Assembly (NCBI RefSeq): GCF_003335215.1
Contig: NZ_QPGB01000004.1
Location: 153,550-217,549, forward strand
DNA length: 64,000 nucleotides
Origin: Parvibium lacunae
Lineage (GTDB): Bacteria > Pseudomonadota > Gammaproteobacteria > Burkholderiales > Burkholderiaceae_D
Direction: 5' to 3'
In this document: in pieces, positions 26,575 through 35,020 of the stretch
How the letters are laid out: the number at the start of each line of letters is the position of its first letter
Numbering within the stretch: the first letter of the stretch is position 1
Program-made: the position numbers and the translations under genes
Notes under the pieces: generated by a model
The model's database searches: none
What the model was told of the DNA's origin: nothing
What the model saw: the letters and a program-made list of their open reading frames with translations, nothing else

Positions 26575-26961
26575 TTATTCGCCGTGGGTCTTATTCCAGG
26601 TCTGTAAAACGCGGCGATCCCGTTTCGTCGGCCTGCCCTTAAACGCTTGCATTGGCTCAGGGGCAAGGCGGCGCTGCTCGGCTTGTTCGTGCCGTCGCGC
26701 CATGCTGACGACCGTTTCTTCGTAGAGCAACCTTGCTTCTGGGGCTGGGCCACGTTTATCGCTAAGGGCGCGCACAAATACATCGTATTCGGTAGGGCCG
26801 ATGCGAATTTTTAAACGGTCGCCCAACTTGATTTCTTTAGCTGGCTTGGGGCGCTCGTCATTTAAGAAAATTTTGCCGCCATCAATGGCTTGCGTCGCGA
26901 GGCTGCGGGTTTTGAAAAACCGCGCGGCCCATAGCCATTTATCTAAGCGCACGCTACTCAT
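26575..26961 (-). CDS. hslR: Ribosome-associated heat-shock protein Hsp15
   Basis: 128 residues with an N-terminal S4 RNA-binding domain (VRLDKWLWAARFFKTRSLATQAIDGGKIFLN, then LGDRLKIRI) and a basic C-terminal tail (FKGRPTKRDRRVLQTW). Hsp15 binds free 50S subunits that carry peptidyl-tRNA and helps recycle them. Same strand as rfaE2, 28 bases downstream of it. Confidence 0.92.
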   Translation of the reverse strand: MSSVRLDKWLWAARFFKTRSLATQAIDGGKIFLNDERPKPAKEIKLGDRLKIRIGPTEYDVFVRALSDKRGPAPEARLLYEETVVSMARRHEQAEQRRLAPEPMQAFKGRPTKRDRRVLQTWNKTHGE

Positions 26962-26989
26962 ACCCCTTCACCTATTTTCTACCGGGCAG

Positions 26990-27481
26990 TTACGCGCCAG
27001 GGCCTGCTTGGCGGATTTTATTCAGCGTTGCCGTCGTTGATCGTTCAAACTCAAAGGGAATGGAATGCACTTGTCCACCCCAGGTGATGACCTCTTTTGC
27101 CCCCACCATTTTTTCAATCGGCCAATCCCCGCCTTTTACCAAGATGTCGGGCTTGACTTGCAAAATGGTATTGAGTGGCGTGTCGTCGGTAAACACGGTG
27201 ACTAAACTCACCGACTCCAACGCCGCCAATACCGCCATGCGATCGCCTTCATTGTTAATCGGACGATCATCGCCTTTGCCCAAGCGTTTGACGGAGGCAT
27301 CGCTATTCGCTGCAACTACTAGGCTCGCTCCCAATGCGCGGGCTTGTGCAAGATAGGTGGCATGACCACGATGCAGAATGTCAAACACCCCGTTGGTAAA
27401 CACAATGGGGCGCGGAAGTTCGGCAACGCGGGCGGCGAGTTGGGTGGGATCACAGATTTTTTGTTCGAAGCGCACTTTCAT
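26990..27481 (-). CDS. rfaE2: D-glycero-beta-D-manno-heptose 1-phosphate adenylyltransferase
   Basis: 163 residues, the stand-alone C-terminal half of HldE. Nucleotidyltransferase motif FTNGVFDILHRGHATYL (HxGH), then VAANSDASVKRLGKGDDRP, ILVKGGDW and a C-terminal STTATLNKIR. It makes ADP-heptose for the LPS inner core. It overlaps the AAA ATPase stop by four bases (ATGA), so it is translated after that gene. The kinase half (rfaE1) is not in the window. Confidence 0.94.
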   Translation of the reverse strand: MKVRFEQKICDPTQLAARVAELPRPIVFTNGVFDILHRGHATYLAQARALGASLVVAANSDASVKRLGKGDDRPINNEGDRMAVLAALESVSLVTVFTDDTPLNTILQVKPDILVKGGDWPIEKMVGAKEVITWGGQVHSIPFEFERSTTATLNKIRQAGPGA

Positions 27482-28665
27482 GATTTATCCCAAGTCGGCA
27501 TAACGCGTTTCATATATTGATCAAAGAGCGGTACGGTAAAGCTATTGTCACCATGGGCGCGGCTGTAAATCATGCCTTTGTTGATGAGCTTGGCCCGCAC
27601 TGGGGCAACTTCATTGACTTGCTTTTTTAATAGCTTAGCAATGTCGCCAGAGCGATGTGGCCCGGCACCCAGTTGGGCCATGGCACGCAAGTACCGTTTT
27701 TCGGAAGGCGTGAGTCGATCAAAGCGTACCCGGAAGAAACTGGCATCGAGTTCACTAATCGCGAGATCGGTCGCTGCTTCAACATCATTCAACGTAATCG
27801 GCGACAATGCTGCGGTTAACCAACTGTGTTTACCCCACTCCTGCAAAAAGTAGGGATAGCACTCGGTTTTTTTCAAAATTGCGGTTAAGGCTTTGGGTTC
27901 AAATGCCACCCCATGTTTGACGGCAGGTGCCGTTAGGGCTTTGGCGCCTTCTTCATGCGTAAGCGGCCCAATTTCAGGGTATTCAAATAAACGCTCCGCA
28001 TAAGATTTGGCGCGCCCGGCTTGCCCCACGAGTTGCGGCAAACCCGCTCCAATGAGCGCGACCGGTAATTGCTTTTGGGCACACCGATGCAGCGCGGTGA
28101 TTAAAGACGCAAACTCTTCTTCCGCGACGTATTGCAGTTCATCAATAAAAAAGGTGATGGCGGTTTGTTTTTCTTGGGCGGCCACCCCCACCGCAATCAG
28201 CAGATCAGCCAGGTCGTGTTCTAAATCGCCAGTATCGGCCACGCCTGGCTCGATACCGAGGTCCAGACCAAACTCAATGTCCTGATATTTCAATTTCATG
28301 CCTTGGACAAAGCCCCCCAAGGCGCGCAGGGCACGCTTGGCATGGTCGCCAACATGGGCGAGTCGGTCCAATTGCAGCAGGGCTTTACGTAAGGATGGAA
28401 TGAGCAAAGCCGGTAGCGAACGCTTCTCTGGGGCCTCGATCTGGACCACGATAAAGCCACGGTTTTCAGTTTCAAGCGCGATTTTATTGAGTAAAACGGT
28501 TTTGCCAACCCCGCGCAGCCCCACTAGCAACAGGCTACGGGCAGGCAACCCTGCTCGGAAACGATCTAGGGCTATCGCCGCCTTTTCAATAATTTCATCG
28601 CGCCCCGCTAATTCCGGCGGTAAGGTACCGGCACCGGGGGCGTAGGGATTGGTTCTTGGGTCCAT
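27478..28665 (-). CDS. Orphan AAA ATPase (ORC/STAND-like, archaeal-type ATPase family)
   Basis: 395 residues. Walker A LLVGLRGVGKTVLL near residue 45, Walker B AITFFIDELQYV, sensor ALIGAGLPQL, and a C-terminal winged-helix region (LTPSEKRYLRAMAQLG...HRSGDIAKLLKKQVNEV...LINKGMIY). The family is widely scattered in bacteria and has no firm function; some relatives sit in toxin-antitoxin or defence settings. Here it stands alone before rfaE2, with an AT-rich, palindromic promoter unlike the flanking DNA, so it may be an acquired, self-regulated gene. The winged helix suggests DNA binding. Confidence 0.85.
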   Translation of the reverse strand: MDPRTNPYAPGAGTLPPELAGRDEIIEKAAIALDRFRAGLPARSLLLVGLRGVGKTVLLNKIALETENRGFIVVQIEAPEKRSLPALLIPSLRKALLQLDRLAHVGDHAKRALRALGGFVQGMKLKYQDIEFGLDLGIEPGVADTGDLEHDLADLLIAVGVAAQEKQTAITFFIDELQYVAEEEFASLITALHRCAQKQLPVALIGAGLPQLVGQAGRAKSYAERLFEYPEIGPLTHEEGAKALTAPAVKHGVAFEPKALTAILKKTECYPYFLQEWGKHSWLTAALSPITLNDVEAATDLAISELDASFFRVRFDRLTPSEKRYLRAMAQLGAGPHRSGDIAKLLKKQVNEVAPVRAKLINKGMIYSRAHGDNSFTVPLFDQYMKRVMPTWDKS

Positions 28666-28685
28666 GTATAAAAATGTTATTTAAA

Positions 28686-28704
28686 GTTATCTAAAAAAGA
28701 TAAC
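28686..28704. promoter_or_regulatory. Palindromic element upstream of the AAA ATPase
   Basis: Perfect inverted repeat GTTATCT (28686-28692) / AGATAAC (28698-28704) with a five-A spacer, 21-39 bases before the ATPase start in an AT-rich stretch (28670-28725). Well placed for an operator, possibly bound by the ATPase's own winged-helix domain. Confidence 0.5.
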
Positions 28705-28755
28705 CCATATTAATTATTTTATAAATGGACTGTCAAGCAGAAAATCGGGCGTTAG

Positions 28756-28777
28756 AAGAGGCGTTAATCAGCCTCTT
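28756..28777. other. Additional hairpin AAGAGGC/GCCTCTT
   Basis: Inverted repeat arms 28756-28762 and 28771-28777 with an eight-base loop, downstream on the minus strand of the terminator at 28781-28812. It may act as a second barrier to readthrough into the AAA gene. No long U-tract. Confidence 0.35.
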
Positions 28778-28780
28778 TCA

Positions 28781-28812
28781 GATAAAAATTAACCCCACCA
28801 GGGTGGGGTTAA
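28781..28812 (-). terminator. Rho-independent terminator for the photo-oxidative/lipid operon
   Basis: On the minus strand the stem TTAACCCCAC (28812-28803) / GTGGGGTTAA (28798-28789) with a four-base loop is followed by TTTTTATC. It lies 34 bases after the ferritin-like gene's stop and closes the long leftward gene run. Confidence 0.9.
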
Positions 28813-28845
28813 TCGATATCCGACGAGGTGGGCAGCGAATGACGC

Positions 28846-29715
28846 CTAGGCCGTTTGTGCGGATTGCTCAACGCCTGTGAGTTTTGCGACGCGCGCCAGT
28901 GCATCCTTGCGGAAGCGGTTCAAGTCCTGCACTGAAGCGAAGCTGTGTTCAAACAACAGGCTCAAATTATGCAAAATGCGATCCACCACTTTGCTTTCCC
29001 AGACGCTATCAAATTTGATCTGGCTATCCAGCCAGTTTTCTAGCCAGCCAGGTTCGGGGGTGCGGCTTTGAATCGTGTCATTCGGGAACAGGGCTTCATT
29101 CACATGCAGGTTAGTTGGGTGCAAGGCTTGCTGCGTACGTTTGGCCGAGGCCATCAGTACGCCAATTTTGGCAAACGCGGCACGCGCTGTATCCCCCGCT
29201 TCTTGCAGGGCGCGTTTCATGTAGCGCAGGTAGGCGCCGCCATGGCGGGCTTCATCTTGCGCGAGGGTTTTGTAGATTTGTTGAATCACGGGTTCAGTGT
29301 GCCATTCTGCGGCACAGCGATACCAGTGATTTAGGCGAATTTCGCCGCAGAAATGCAGCATCAGGGTTTCCAGCGGCGGGGCTGGATCGAACTCAAAGCG
29401 GACAGCATGCAATTCTGCTTCTGTTGGCAACAATTCTGGGCGAAAGCGCCGCAGGTATTCCATCAAAACCAGCGCATGCTTTTGTTCTTCAAAAAACCAA
29501 ACCGACATAAAGGCCGAAAAATCGCTGTCGTGCCGGTTATCGCGCAAAAACATTTCCGTCGCGGGCAGTGCCGCCCACTCGGTAATGGCATTCATTTTGA
29601 TGGTTTTAGCCTGCTCATCGCTGAGTTTGCTGGCATCGAAACGGTCCCATGGGATATCTTTTTCCATATTCCAGCGGACGGCTTCGAGGGCTTTGAAGAG
29701 TTCCGGGTAAAGCAT
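28846..29715 (-). CDS. Ferritin-like di-iron protein (acyl-ACP desaturase-like)
   Basis: 289 residues, almost entirely helical. Di-iron ligands typical of the ferritin-like/acyl-ACP desaturase superfamily: an early Glu in ITEWAALPATE, EEQKH (FFEEQKHALVLM), then GEIRLNHWYR and DEARHGG. Length is close to that of bacterial ferritin-like desaturase relatives. It probably oxidises or desaturates a fatty acyl or similar substrate with O2. Start ATG 29715 has aggaa upstream. It is the last gene of the leftward run, 57 bases after the NTF2-like gene. Confidence 0.82.
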   Translation of the reverse strand: MLYPELFKALEAVRWNMEKDIPWDRFDASKLSDEQAKTIKMNAITEWAALPATEMFLRDNRHDSDFSAFMSVWFFEEQKHALVLMEYLRRFRPELLPTEAELHAVRFEFDPAPPLETLMLHFCGEIRLNHWYRCAAEWHTEPVIQQIYKTLAQDEARHGGAYLRYMKRALQEAGDTARAAFAKIGVLMASAKRTQQALHPTNLHVNEALFPNDTIQSRTPEPGWLENWLDSQIKFDSVWESKVVDRILHNLSLLFEHSFASVQDLNRFRKDALARVAKLTGVEQSAQTA

Positions 29716-29772
29716 AAGTGTTCCTAAATGAAAGTAGGCAGATTTTACCAGTTTCGCATCATGGCAAGACGA

Positions 29773-30207
29773 TTAGCGCCGGGCCGCCGCTTTCAGTCCG
29801 CGCATCAGGCTGCCTAAGAGGGGTAGTTTCTCGTACAACTCCTCGGCAACATCCCAATAGTCACGGTGATAACTCACTTTACCGTCAGGGGCGAATTTGA
29901 TATGACTGCTCCCACGTACCGATTGTTCCGTTGAATTCCAACGTCGCATGCGAAAACGAAATTCCCAGACCAAAAAGGCAGCAGACCCTTGCAAGACGGT
30001 TTCCAGCACAATAAAGCGCGGCGCTTCCACTTGCACGAACATGTGCTTGAAAAGGGCGACAATCGATTCAATCTCCCGTACTTCATTGAACGGGTCTTTG
30101 AAGTAGGCGTCGGCACAATACAAGTCACGTAACTGCAACACGCTATCAGGACTCAGGGTAACAAAGAATTGTTGCAGTTTTGTGAGAGCAGGGCTGAAGT
30201 CGGTCAT
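29773..30207 (-). CDS. NTF2-like/SnoaL-fold protein
   Basis: 144 residues with the SnoaL-like alpha+beta cone pattern: ALTKLQQFFVTLSPDSVLQLRDLYCADAYFKDPFNEV, then FKHMFVQVEAPRFIV and a C-terminal strand block SSHIKFAPDGKVSYHRDYWDVAEELYEKLP. Proteins of this type occur in light/singlet-oxygen regulons beside SDR and CFA-like genes, with unknown role, possibly binding a modified lipid. It begins five bases after the SDR stop. Confidence 0.88.
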   Translation of the reverse strand: MTDFSPALTKLQQFFVTLSPDSVLQLRDLYCADAYFKDPFNEVREIESIVALFKHMFVQVEAPRFIVLETVLQGSAAFLVWEFRFRMRRWNSTEQSVRGSSHIKFAPDGKVSYHRDYWDVAEELYEKLPLLGSLMRGLKAAARR

Positions 30208-30212
30208 GGCAG

Positions 30213-30986
30213 TTAGAGACCTGTCATTTTATGAACAAGATAAAAATACAGGCGATACGGTAACAGCCGCAGAAATTTTAGCCAATAGGTAAAACGGCGC
30301 GGGAACGTGATTTCAAACTGTCCACGCGCCAAACCCCTTAGTAAGGCATGCGCCGCCTGGGCCGGCGTAATCAGCGCGGGCATTTTGAAATCATTTTGCG
30401 CCGTAAGCGGCGTTTCGACAAAGCCGGGGTTGATCAAATACACGCCAATCCCTTTGGGAGCGAGGTCGAGATACAAAGTTTCGGCCAAGTTAATCAAGGC
30501 TGCTTTGCTGGGGCCATACACCAGGGCTTTGGGCAAACCACGGTAGCCTGCCACGCTCGACACAATACCCAAGCCACCGTGCCCTTGCTGCTGCAGTTGC
30601 GGCAGCGCCAGCGGTAAAACATTAAACACCCCTTGTACATTCAGTTCCAACAAGGCGCGAGCGGCCTCGGCATCAAAACTATCGGCCCGCATTGGGGTGT
30701 AGCCCCCCGCCAGAATCAGGTACAAATCCACCCCACCCCACGCGGCACAGAGCTGGGCATGGGCTTGTGCAAGTTGCGCGGGTTGTGTGATATCAAGCGG
30801 CAAAATCTGGACTTGAGCGGCGGGTGTCCCTGCTGCCAAAGCCGCCAGCTTGTCCTCTGATCGGGCTGATAAGGCAACCCGCGCACCCAAGGCAAGCAAC
30901 TGCTGGGCGGTGGCGGCACCAATGCCGGTTGACGCGCCAATCAGCCAGACGCGCCGGCCCTGCCAAGTTTGTATTTTAGGATTCAT
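30213..30986 (-). CDS. Short-chain dehydrogenase/reductase (SDR)
   Basis: 257 residues from ATG 30986 (GTG 30992 also possible). Rossmann motif WLIGASTGIGAA, active-site residues in GIVSSVAGYRGLPKALVYGPSKAAL (Ser, Tyr-x3-Lys) and the usual PGFVETPLT. It keeps a C-terminal hydrophobic basic tail (FPRRFTYWLKFLRLLPYRLYFYLVHK), which suggests membrane association and a lipid-like substrate. Its start lies inside the DUF2256 gene (11-base overlap), so the two are coupled. Confidence 0.9.
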   Translation of the reverse strand: MNPKIQTWQGRRVWLIGASTGIGAATAQQLLALGARVALSARSEDKLAALAAGTPAAQVQILPLDITQPAQLAQAHAQLCAAWGGVDLYLILAGGYTPMRADSFDAEAARALLELNVQGVFNVLPLALPQLQQQGHGGLGIVSSVAGYRGLPKALVYGPSKAALINLAETLYLDLAPKGIGVYLINPGFVETPLTAQNDFKMPALITPAQAAHALLRGLARGQFEITFPRRFTYWLKFLRLLPYRLYFYLVHKMTGL

Positions 30987-31131
30987 GGCCACGCCGGCAC
31001 CTTTCTGAACAGTATTTCACCTCGTCCCACACTTTTTCCCATTTCTTCCGCCAAGTCATCGGCCTGCCGCAACGCATGCAGGGCTTGGCAGGCAAGGTTT
31101 GTTTATTGCCCCTGAAAGAACCTTTATTCAA
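30976..31131 (-). CDS. DUF2256 zinc-ribbon-like small protein
   Basis: 51 residues with a TTG start at 31131 (GGGGTGA eight bases before), the only usable start after an in-frame stop at 31138-31140. Conserved family sequence: C18xxC21 in KPCMRCGRPMTWRKKW, then VWDEVKYC with C41xxxC45 in CSERC and a basic RRGHES end. The four cysteines are likely a metal site. DUF2256 genes are common next to SDR, photolyase or cryptochrome genes in light-response clusters. The function is unknown. It overlaps the SDR start and follows the DUF3833 lipoprotein on the same strand. Confidence 0.88.
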   Translation of the reverse strand: MNKGSFRGNKQTLPAKPCMRCGRPMTWRKKWEKVWDEVKYCSERCRRGHES

Positions 31132-31148
31132 GGTTTGTCACCCCGGGG

Positions 31149-31688
31149 TCAGTCTTTGGGCCGGAACGACAAGGTGACTTGCCCCAGCTTAAAGCCGAAT
31201 TTGGTCATCGTCGCTTGGTTTAACATCACTTTGTCATCAATTAAGTACATCCAATCATCAAACTGGACATGGTAAGTTTTACCATCAACCGGCAGGGCCA
31301 AGGTGTACTGCCAGTTTAGCGCATTGCCTGAGACGACGCCGATGGCTTCACCGACGACATCCGCTGCTGTGCCGATATAACGATTGGGGCCAACCTTGCG
31401 TAACGTCCATACCCGCTTTTGCTTTTCACCATCAGACCAGACAAAATCTTCGTCTAAGGTGCCAACATCGCCTTCCCATGTGCATTTGATCGTCACATAA
31501 AAGCGGCGTGCGACTTCGCCCGAGCGTTTTTGAAACATCCCCCAGCCCTCCAAGGTGCCACTGAAATAGCGCTGTAGATCGAGCACCGGGGTTTGATTAG
31601 CATATTGTTCAACTTTCACGTTAGCGCAACCTCCTAATAACAGGGCAACACCCAACAAGAGACTGAGTGGCATAAAGCGAGAGATCAT
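31149..31688 (-). CDS. DUF3833 family lipoprotein
   Basis: 179 residues. Signal with lipobox LLLGGC, so it is lipidated and anchored at the envelope. The DUF3833 pattern is clear: LDLQRYFSGTLEGWGMFQKRSGEVARRF, DEDFVWSDGEKQKRVW, VGEAIGVVSGNALNWQY, DDWMYLIDDKVMLNQATMTKFG. Its neighbours are the same as in other proteobacterial DUF1365/CFA clusters. The function is unknown; an outer-leaflet lipid-binding role is only a guess. It overlaps the MFS stop by four bases. Confidence 0.92.
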   Translation of the reverse strand: MISRFMPLSLLLGVALLLGGCANVKVEQYANQTPVLDLQRYFSGTLEGWGMFQKRSGEVARRFYVTIKCTWEGDVGTLDEDFVWSDGEKQKRVWTLRKVGPNRYIGTAADVVGEAIGVVSGNALNWQYTLALPVDGKTYHVQFDDWMYLIDDKVMLNQATMTKFGFKLGQVTLSFRPKD

Positions 31689-33106
31689 GGGGACTTCCTT
31701 TCAGAAAGGACATCTGGGCGGACGATGGATTCAAATTGGGCGAGTGGTGAGCGCAGAAGCAAGCCCCACGCCGCTAATTTGAGTAAACAGGGTAGGCCAG
31801 CATAGGCCCAGATCAGGGCCTGCAAACCATCACTACCTGCCGCAAGGGGAGCGCTGCCCGGGGCTTGGCTTACATAGCCAGCCCATTCGAGCATGGGCAA
31901 AGCCAGCCCGGCGGCGATGGCCAGGTTAAGCTTGGTGACGCAATGCCATAAGCCGATTGCCTGTGTACCCGCTTGTGGTGAATTGGCTGGCTCGAGGGCC
32001 GACGCATCATTCTGTTGGCGAATCCAGTTTGCCAACAGGGTAGCGGGCATCGCCAAATCTGCACCCAAGACACACCCTGTCAGCGCGCAGACGAGGATGT
32101 AGCCCGGTAATTCCCAACCGCTGTGGGGCAGAAAAGCCGCCCATAAAAAAGCGACCACGGATAAACCCATGCCCAAGCCCCACATCGGGGTTTGGCCGTA
32201 GCGATCAGCGAGCTTGACCCACACCGGTAAGCCGAGTGCGCCCAGCAGAAAGTAGAGCATTAATAAGGGGCCGGCGTACTCCGCCAGACCCAGCGCATCT
32301 TGTACATAGAACAAAAAAAGCGTGGCAGGAATGCTCGCGGCAATCCCATTAACAATGTAAACCCCAATCAACCAGCGGAAGCTGGCTTGCCGCAAGGGGG
32401 CGAATAATGCTTGTCCATAACCCACCAGGTTGCGTGTTGGGGGCGGGGCTGTTTGCGCTGGTGAGGCCATCAGGTTCACGCTGCCAAGTTGGGGCGCAGG
32501 ACAGTAATAGAGCAATGCCCAAAGCGCGATACCCAGGCTCAGGTTAAACAACCAAACCAAGGTGGATAAGCCCGCAATGGTGGGTACGATGGCCGCAATG
32601 ATCACCCCGAGTAGCCCGAGGCCCTCACGGGCACTCACCCAGCGTAACCGTTCCGCTGCGTTGTTGCCTAGCCATGCGCCCCAGGCTTGATGGGCAATGC
32701 TGGCTAAACTGTAGCCGCCATAGGCCAGTACCAGACCCAGTGTTAACCATATCCAGGTGAGGGTAGGTTGGTGGCTGAAATGGGGTGTGAACCAGGCGGG
32801 TATGAGTAAGGGTAAAAAGACCCCGGTTAAACCAAGGCAGAGCAGGGGGGTGGCCCATTGAATAGTGCGGCGTAGGCGGTGGGCGGTGCTGATGGGCCCG
32901 CTTTGATTCAGATAATAACCAATCCAGGGATCGAACAGCGCATCCAGTAGGCGAATGGCGAGCAGCAGAAAGCCGATGGTGCTGAGAGAGAGTGCGAAAT
33001 GATCGACGTAGTATTTAGGCACATACAGATACACGGGCAACGCTAACACAGCGAGGGGTAAGGCCAGACCGCCATAGGCGAGCTGAGCCAATATGCCGTT
33101 TTTCAT
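31685..33106 (-). CDS. GPH/MFS-type transporter of the DUF1365-CFA cluster
   Basis: 473 residues with about twelve membrane helices. N-terminal LAYGGLALPLAVLALPVYLYVPKYY and DALFDPWIGYYLNQ resemble the glycoside-pentoside-hexuronide (MelB-like) branch of MFS. In Rhodobacter sphaeroides an equivalent GPH-type gene lies in the RpoE/ChrR singlet-oxygen operon with CFA-like genes. The substrate is unknown; lipid or lysolipid movement is possible. Overlaps both neighbours by four bases (ATGA). Confidence 0.88.
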   Translation of the reverse strand: MKNGILAQLAYGGLALPLAVLALPVYLYVPKYYVDHFALSLSTIGFLLLAIRLLDALFDPWIGYYLNQSGPISTAHRLRRTIQWATPLLCLGLTGVFLPLLIPAWFTPHFSHQPTLTWIWLTLGLVLAYGGYSLASIAHQAWGAWLGNNAAERLRWVSAREGLGLLGVIIAAIVPTIAGLSTLVWLFNLSLGIALWALLYYCPAPQLGSVNLMASPAQTAPPPTRNLVGYGQALFAPLRQASFRWLIGVYIVNGIAASIPATLFLFYVQDALGLAEYAGPLLMLYFLLGALGLPVWVKLADRYGQTPMWGLGMGLSVVAFLWAAFLPHSGWELPGYILVCALTGCVLGADLAMPATLLANWIRQQNDASALEPANSPQAGTQAIGLWHCVTKLNLAIAAGLALPMLEWAGYVSQAPGSAPLAAGSDGLQALIWAYAGLPCLLKLAAWGLLLRSPLAQFESIVRPDVLSERKSP

Positions 33107-33690
33107 GGTGTGCTAGCCGCCCCGTTGACCGTTTGGCCGAGTAGCGCGGCGCGTAAATTGGGGGCACGGGTGCGTGGGTCGAGCCAGATCGCAAAAAAAG
33201 CTTGTGTAAAAGCCGGGTCGGCGATGGTGCCGAGTTCGCGGCCATTGAAATAGAAGCGGGTGGCCTGCCCTGCCAGATTAATGCCGGTAATACGGTCACC
33301 TGCTTTCACGTTCGGAAAAAGGCTTTGCATGCGCTTTTGCCATTCTTGGCGCTGGGTAGGCGTACCAAAACCGAGTCGCTCGATTTCTTCGGCACTGCTA
33401 TCTGCAATTTTCTCTCCATCTAGATTCCGCGCGTAGGTGAGACGTAAAGCGAAACCTTGCTGTAGCGAGGCCGGATTCTTTGCCCACAAGGCGGCATCAT
33501 AAATCGCTAAACCAAACCAGCGAAATTTGCCACTGCCCATGAATTGGTTTGTTGATAGCTCTTCTTGCACATAACTTGGTGAGGGCAGCGCGGTGGCCTG
33601 ATTGACCGAGAGCAAACAGCCGACACTAATGAATAACAAGCAGTAACTGATTTTACGAATCCAACCGGGATTGATTGCTAGCAATTGCAT
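33103..33690 (-). CDS. Chalcone-isomerase-like exported protein
   Basis: 195 residues with a signal peptide (ISYCLLFISVGCLLSVNQATA). Pattern of bacterial chalcone isomerase-like proteins: GSGKFRWFGLAIYDAALWA, ALRLTYARNLDGEKIADSSAEEIERLG, FPNVKAGDRITGINLAGQATRFYFNG, AFFAIWLDPRTR. The family probably binds fatty acids and has no proven flavonoid role in bacteria. It sits between CFA-like and MFS genes. Overlaps the MFS start by four bases. Confidence 0.9.
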   Translation of the reverse strand: MQLLAINPGWIRKISYCLLFISVGCLLSVNQATALPSPSYVQEELSTNQFMGSGKFRWFGLAIYDAALWAKNPASLQQGFALRLTYARNLDGEKIADSSAEEIERLGFGTPTQRQEWQKRMQSLFPNVKAGDRITGINLAGQATRFYFNGRELGTIADPAFTQAFFAIWLDPRTRAPNLRAALLGQTVNGAASTP

Positions 33691-33745
33691 GACGCACCTC
33701 CTAACCGCAATGATTCAATAATCAGTTTACGCAGGGGCCAGGTAA

Positions 33746-35014
33746 TCAGTTTTTCTGCAGGGTGTATTGGTAAACATCGGTGTTGCCTTGGCGGAAGGCG
33801 CTTTCGCAATAGGCAAGATAAAATTCCCACATGCGAATGAAGCGGTCATCAAAGCCCTGCCGGCGAATGGCATCGAGTTGCCCCATGAAGTCATGCCGCC
33901 ATTGTCGCAGCGTACCGGCGTAGTCTTGGCCAAAGGCCCGTTGATTGACAACACGCAGCCCGGCTAGTTCTGCTTCCTGGCAGAAACGGCTCGGGCTAGG
34001 CAACATGCCACCGGGGAAAATATATTGTTGAATAAAATCCGTGCTGCGGCGATAGCGCTCAAATAGCGCATCGGCAATGGTGATGGTCTGAATGACAGCA
34101 CGCCCGCCAGATTTCAGGTTACGCGCAATCGCTGCAAAATAGGTGGCCCAATATTCTTCACCTACTGCCTCGAACATTTCAATCGAGGCAATCCCATCGA
34201 ATTGCCCCTGGGTATCGCGATAATCTTGTAGACGAAATTCCGCTTGCTCTGCTCGCCCTAGGCGGGCCAAGCGCTGCTGCGCATAGTGTTGCTGCTCGGT
34301 TGAGAGAGTTAAGCCAACAACCGTTGCGCCTTGCGCCGTGGCTAGCTCGGCAAAGCCGCCCCAGCCGCAGCCGACTTCCAAAACCTTGGCATGATCGCTA
34401 AGTTGCAGCTCATTCAGAATACGTTGATATTTCGCCTGTTGTGCCGCTTCGAGGCTTGGCGCATCAGCGAGATTCAGCGCACTCGAGTAGGTCATGGAAG
34501 GGTCGAGCCAGAGCTGATAAAAAGCGTTGCCCAAGTCATAGTGGGCCTGAATATTTTTACGCGCTTGCTGGCGTGTATTGCCTTGTAACCAGTGTTTCAG
34601 GCGGTAATACAAACTACCCCACCAGGAGCCATAAACGGCTTTATCCAGCGCCTGCCGGTTTAAAATTAAGACATCTAACAGCCTGGCCAGATCATCGCTA
34701 TGCCAGTCTCCGGCCATGTAGCTTTCAGCAAACCCAATGTCGCCTCGTTTCAGTACCGCTTCACACACCTGCCAGTTATGCAAATGCAGCGTGGCTTGTG
34801 GCTCACTGTGGCCACAACGTGTTAGGGACCCATCGGGCAAGACGATGTGCAGGCTGCCATGTTGTAAGTTGTCGAGCAAACGGAAAACCAGCCGTGCGCT
34901 GCGATGTGCCAGCGTTTGTTTGACTTCTTGCCAAGCAATAAAACTTCGTTCCGGTTCTTGCGCTAAAGACGGTACCAAGGGTGCGTGAGAAAACTGCGTA
35001 ATGGTCTTAGACAT
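33746..35014 (-). CDS. Cyclopropane-fatty-acyl-phospholipid synthase family methyltransferase (UfaM-like candidate)
   Basis: 422 residues. N-terminal lipid-binding part (about 1-130), then the SAM methyltransferase core with VLEVGCGWGGFAELA (motif I) and VGLTLS, IEMFEAVGEEYWATYF and the FIQQYIFPGGMLPS segment of CFA synthases. Members add a methylene or methyl group from SAM across an acyl double bond of phospholipids; the R. sphaeroides relative UfaM makes a methylated precursor of furan fatty acids. Position between DUF1365 and chalcone-isomerase-like genes favours that accessory branch over housekeeping Cfa. Confidence 0.92.
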   Translation of the reverse strand: MSKTITQFSHAPLVPSLAQEPERSFIAWQEVKQTLAHRSARLVFRLLDNLQHGSLHIVLPDGSLTRCGHSEPQATLHLHNWQVCEAVLKRGDIGFAESYMAGDWHSDDLARLLDVLILNRQALDKAVYGSWWGSLYYRLKHWLQGNTRQQARKNIQAHYDLGNAFYQLWLDPSMTYSSALNLADAPSLEAAQQAKYQRILNELQLSDHAKVLEVGCGWGGFAELATAQGATVVGLTLSTEQQHYAQQRLARLGRAEQAEFRLQDYRDTQGQFDGIASIEMFEAVGEEYWATYFAAIARNLKSGGRAVIQTITIADALFERYRRSTDFIQQYIFPGGMLPSPSRFCQEAELAGLRVVNQRAFGQDYAGTLRQWRHDFMGQLDAIRRQGFDDRFIRMWEFYLAYCESAFRQGNTDVYQYTLQKN

Positions 35015-35020
35015 AGAGCC

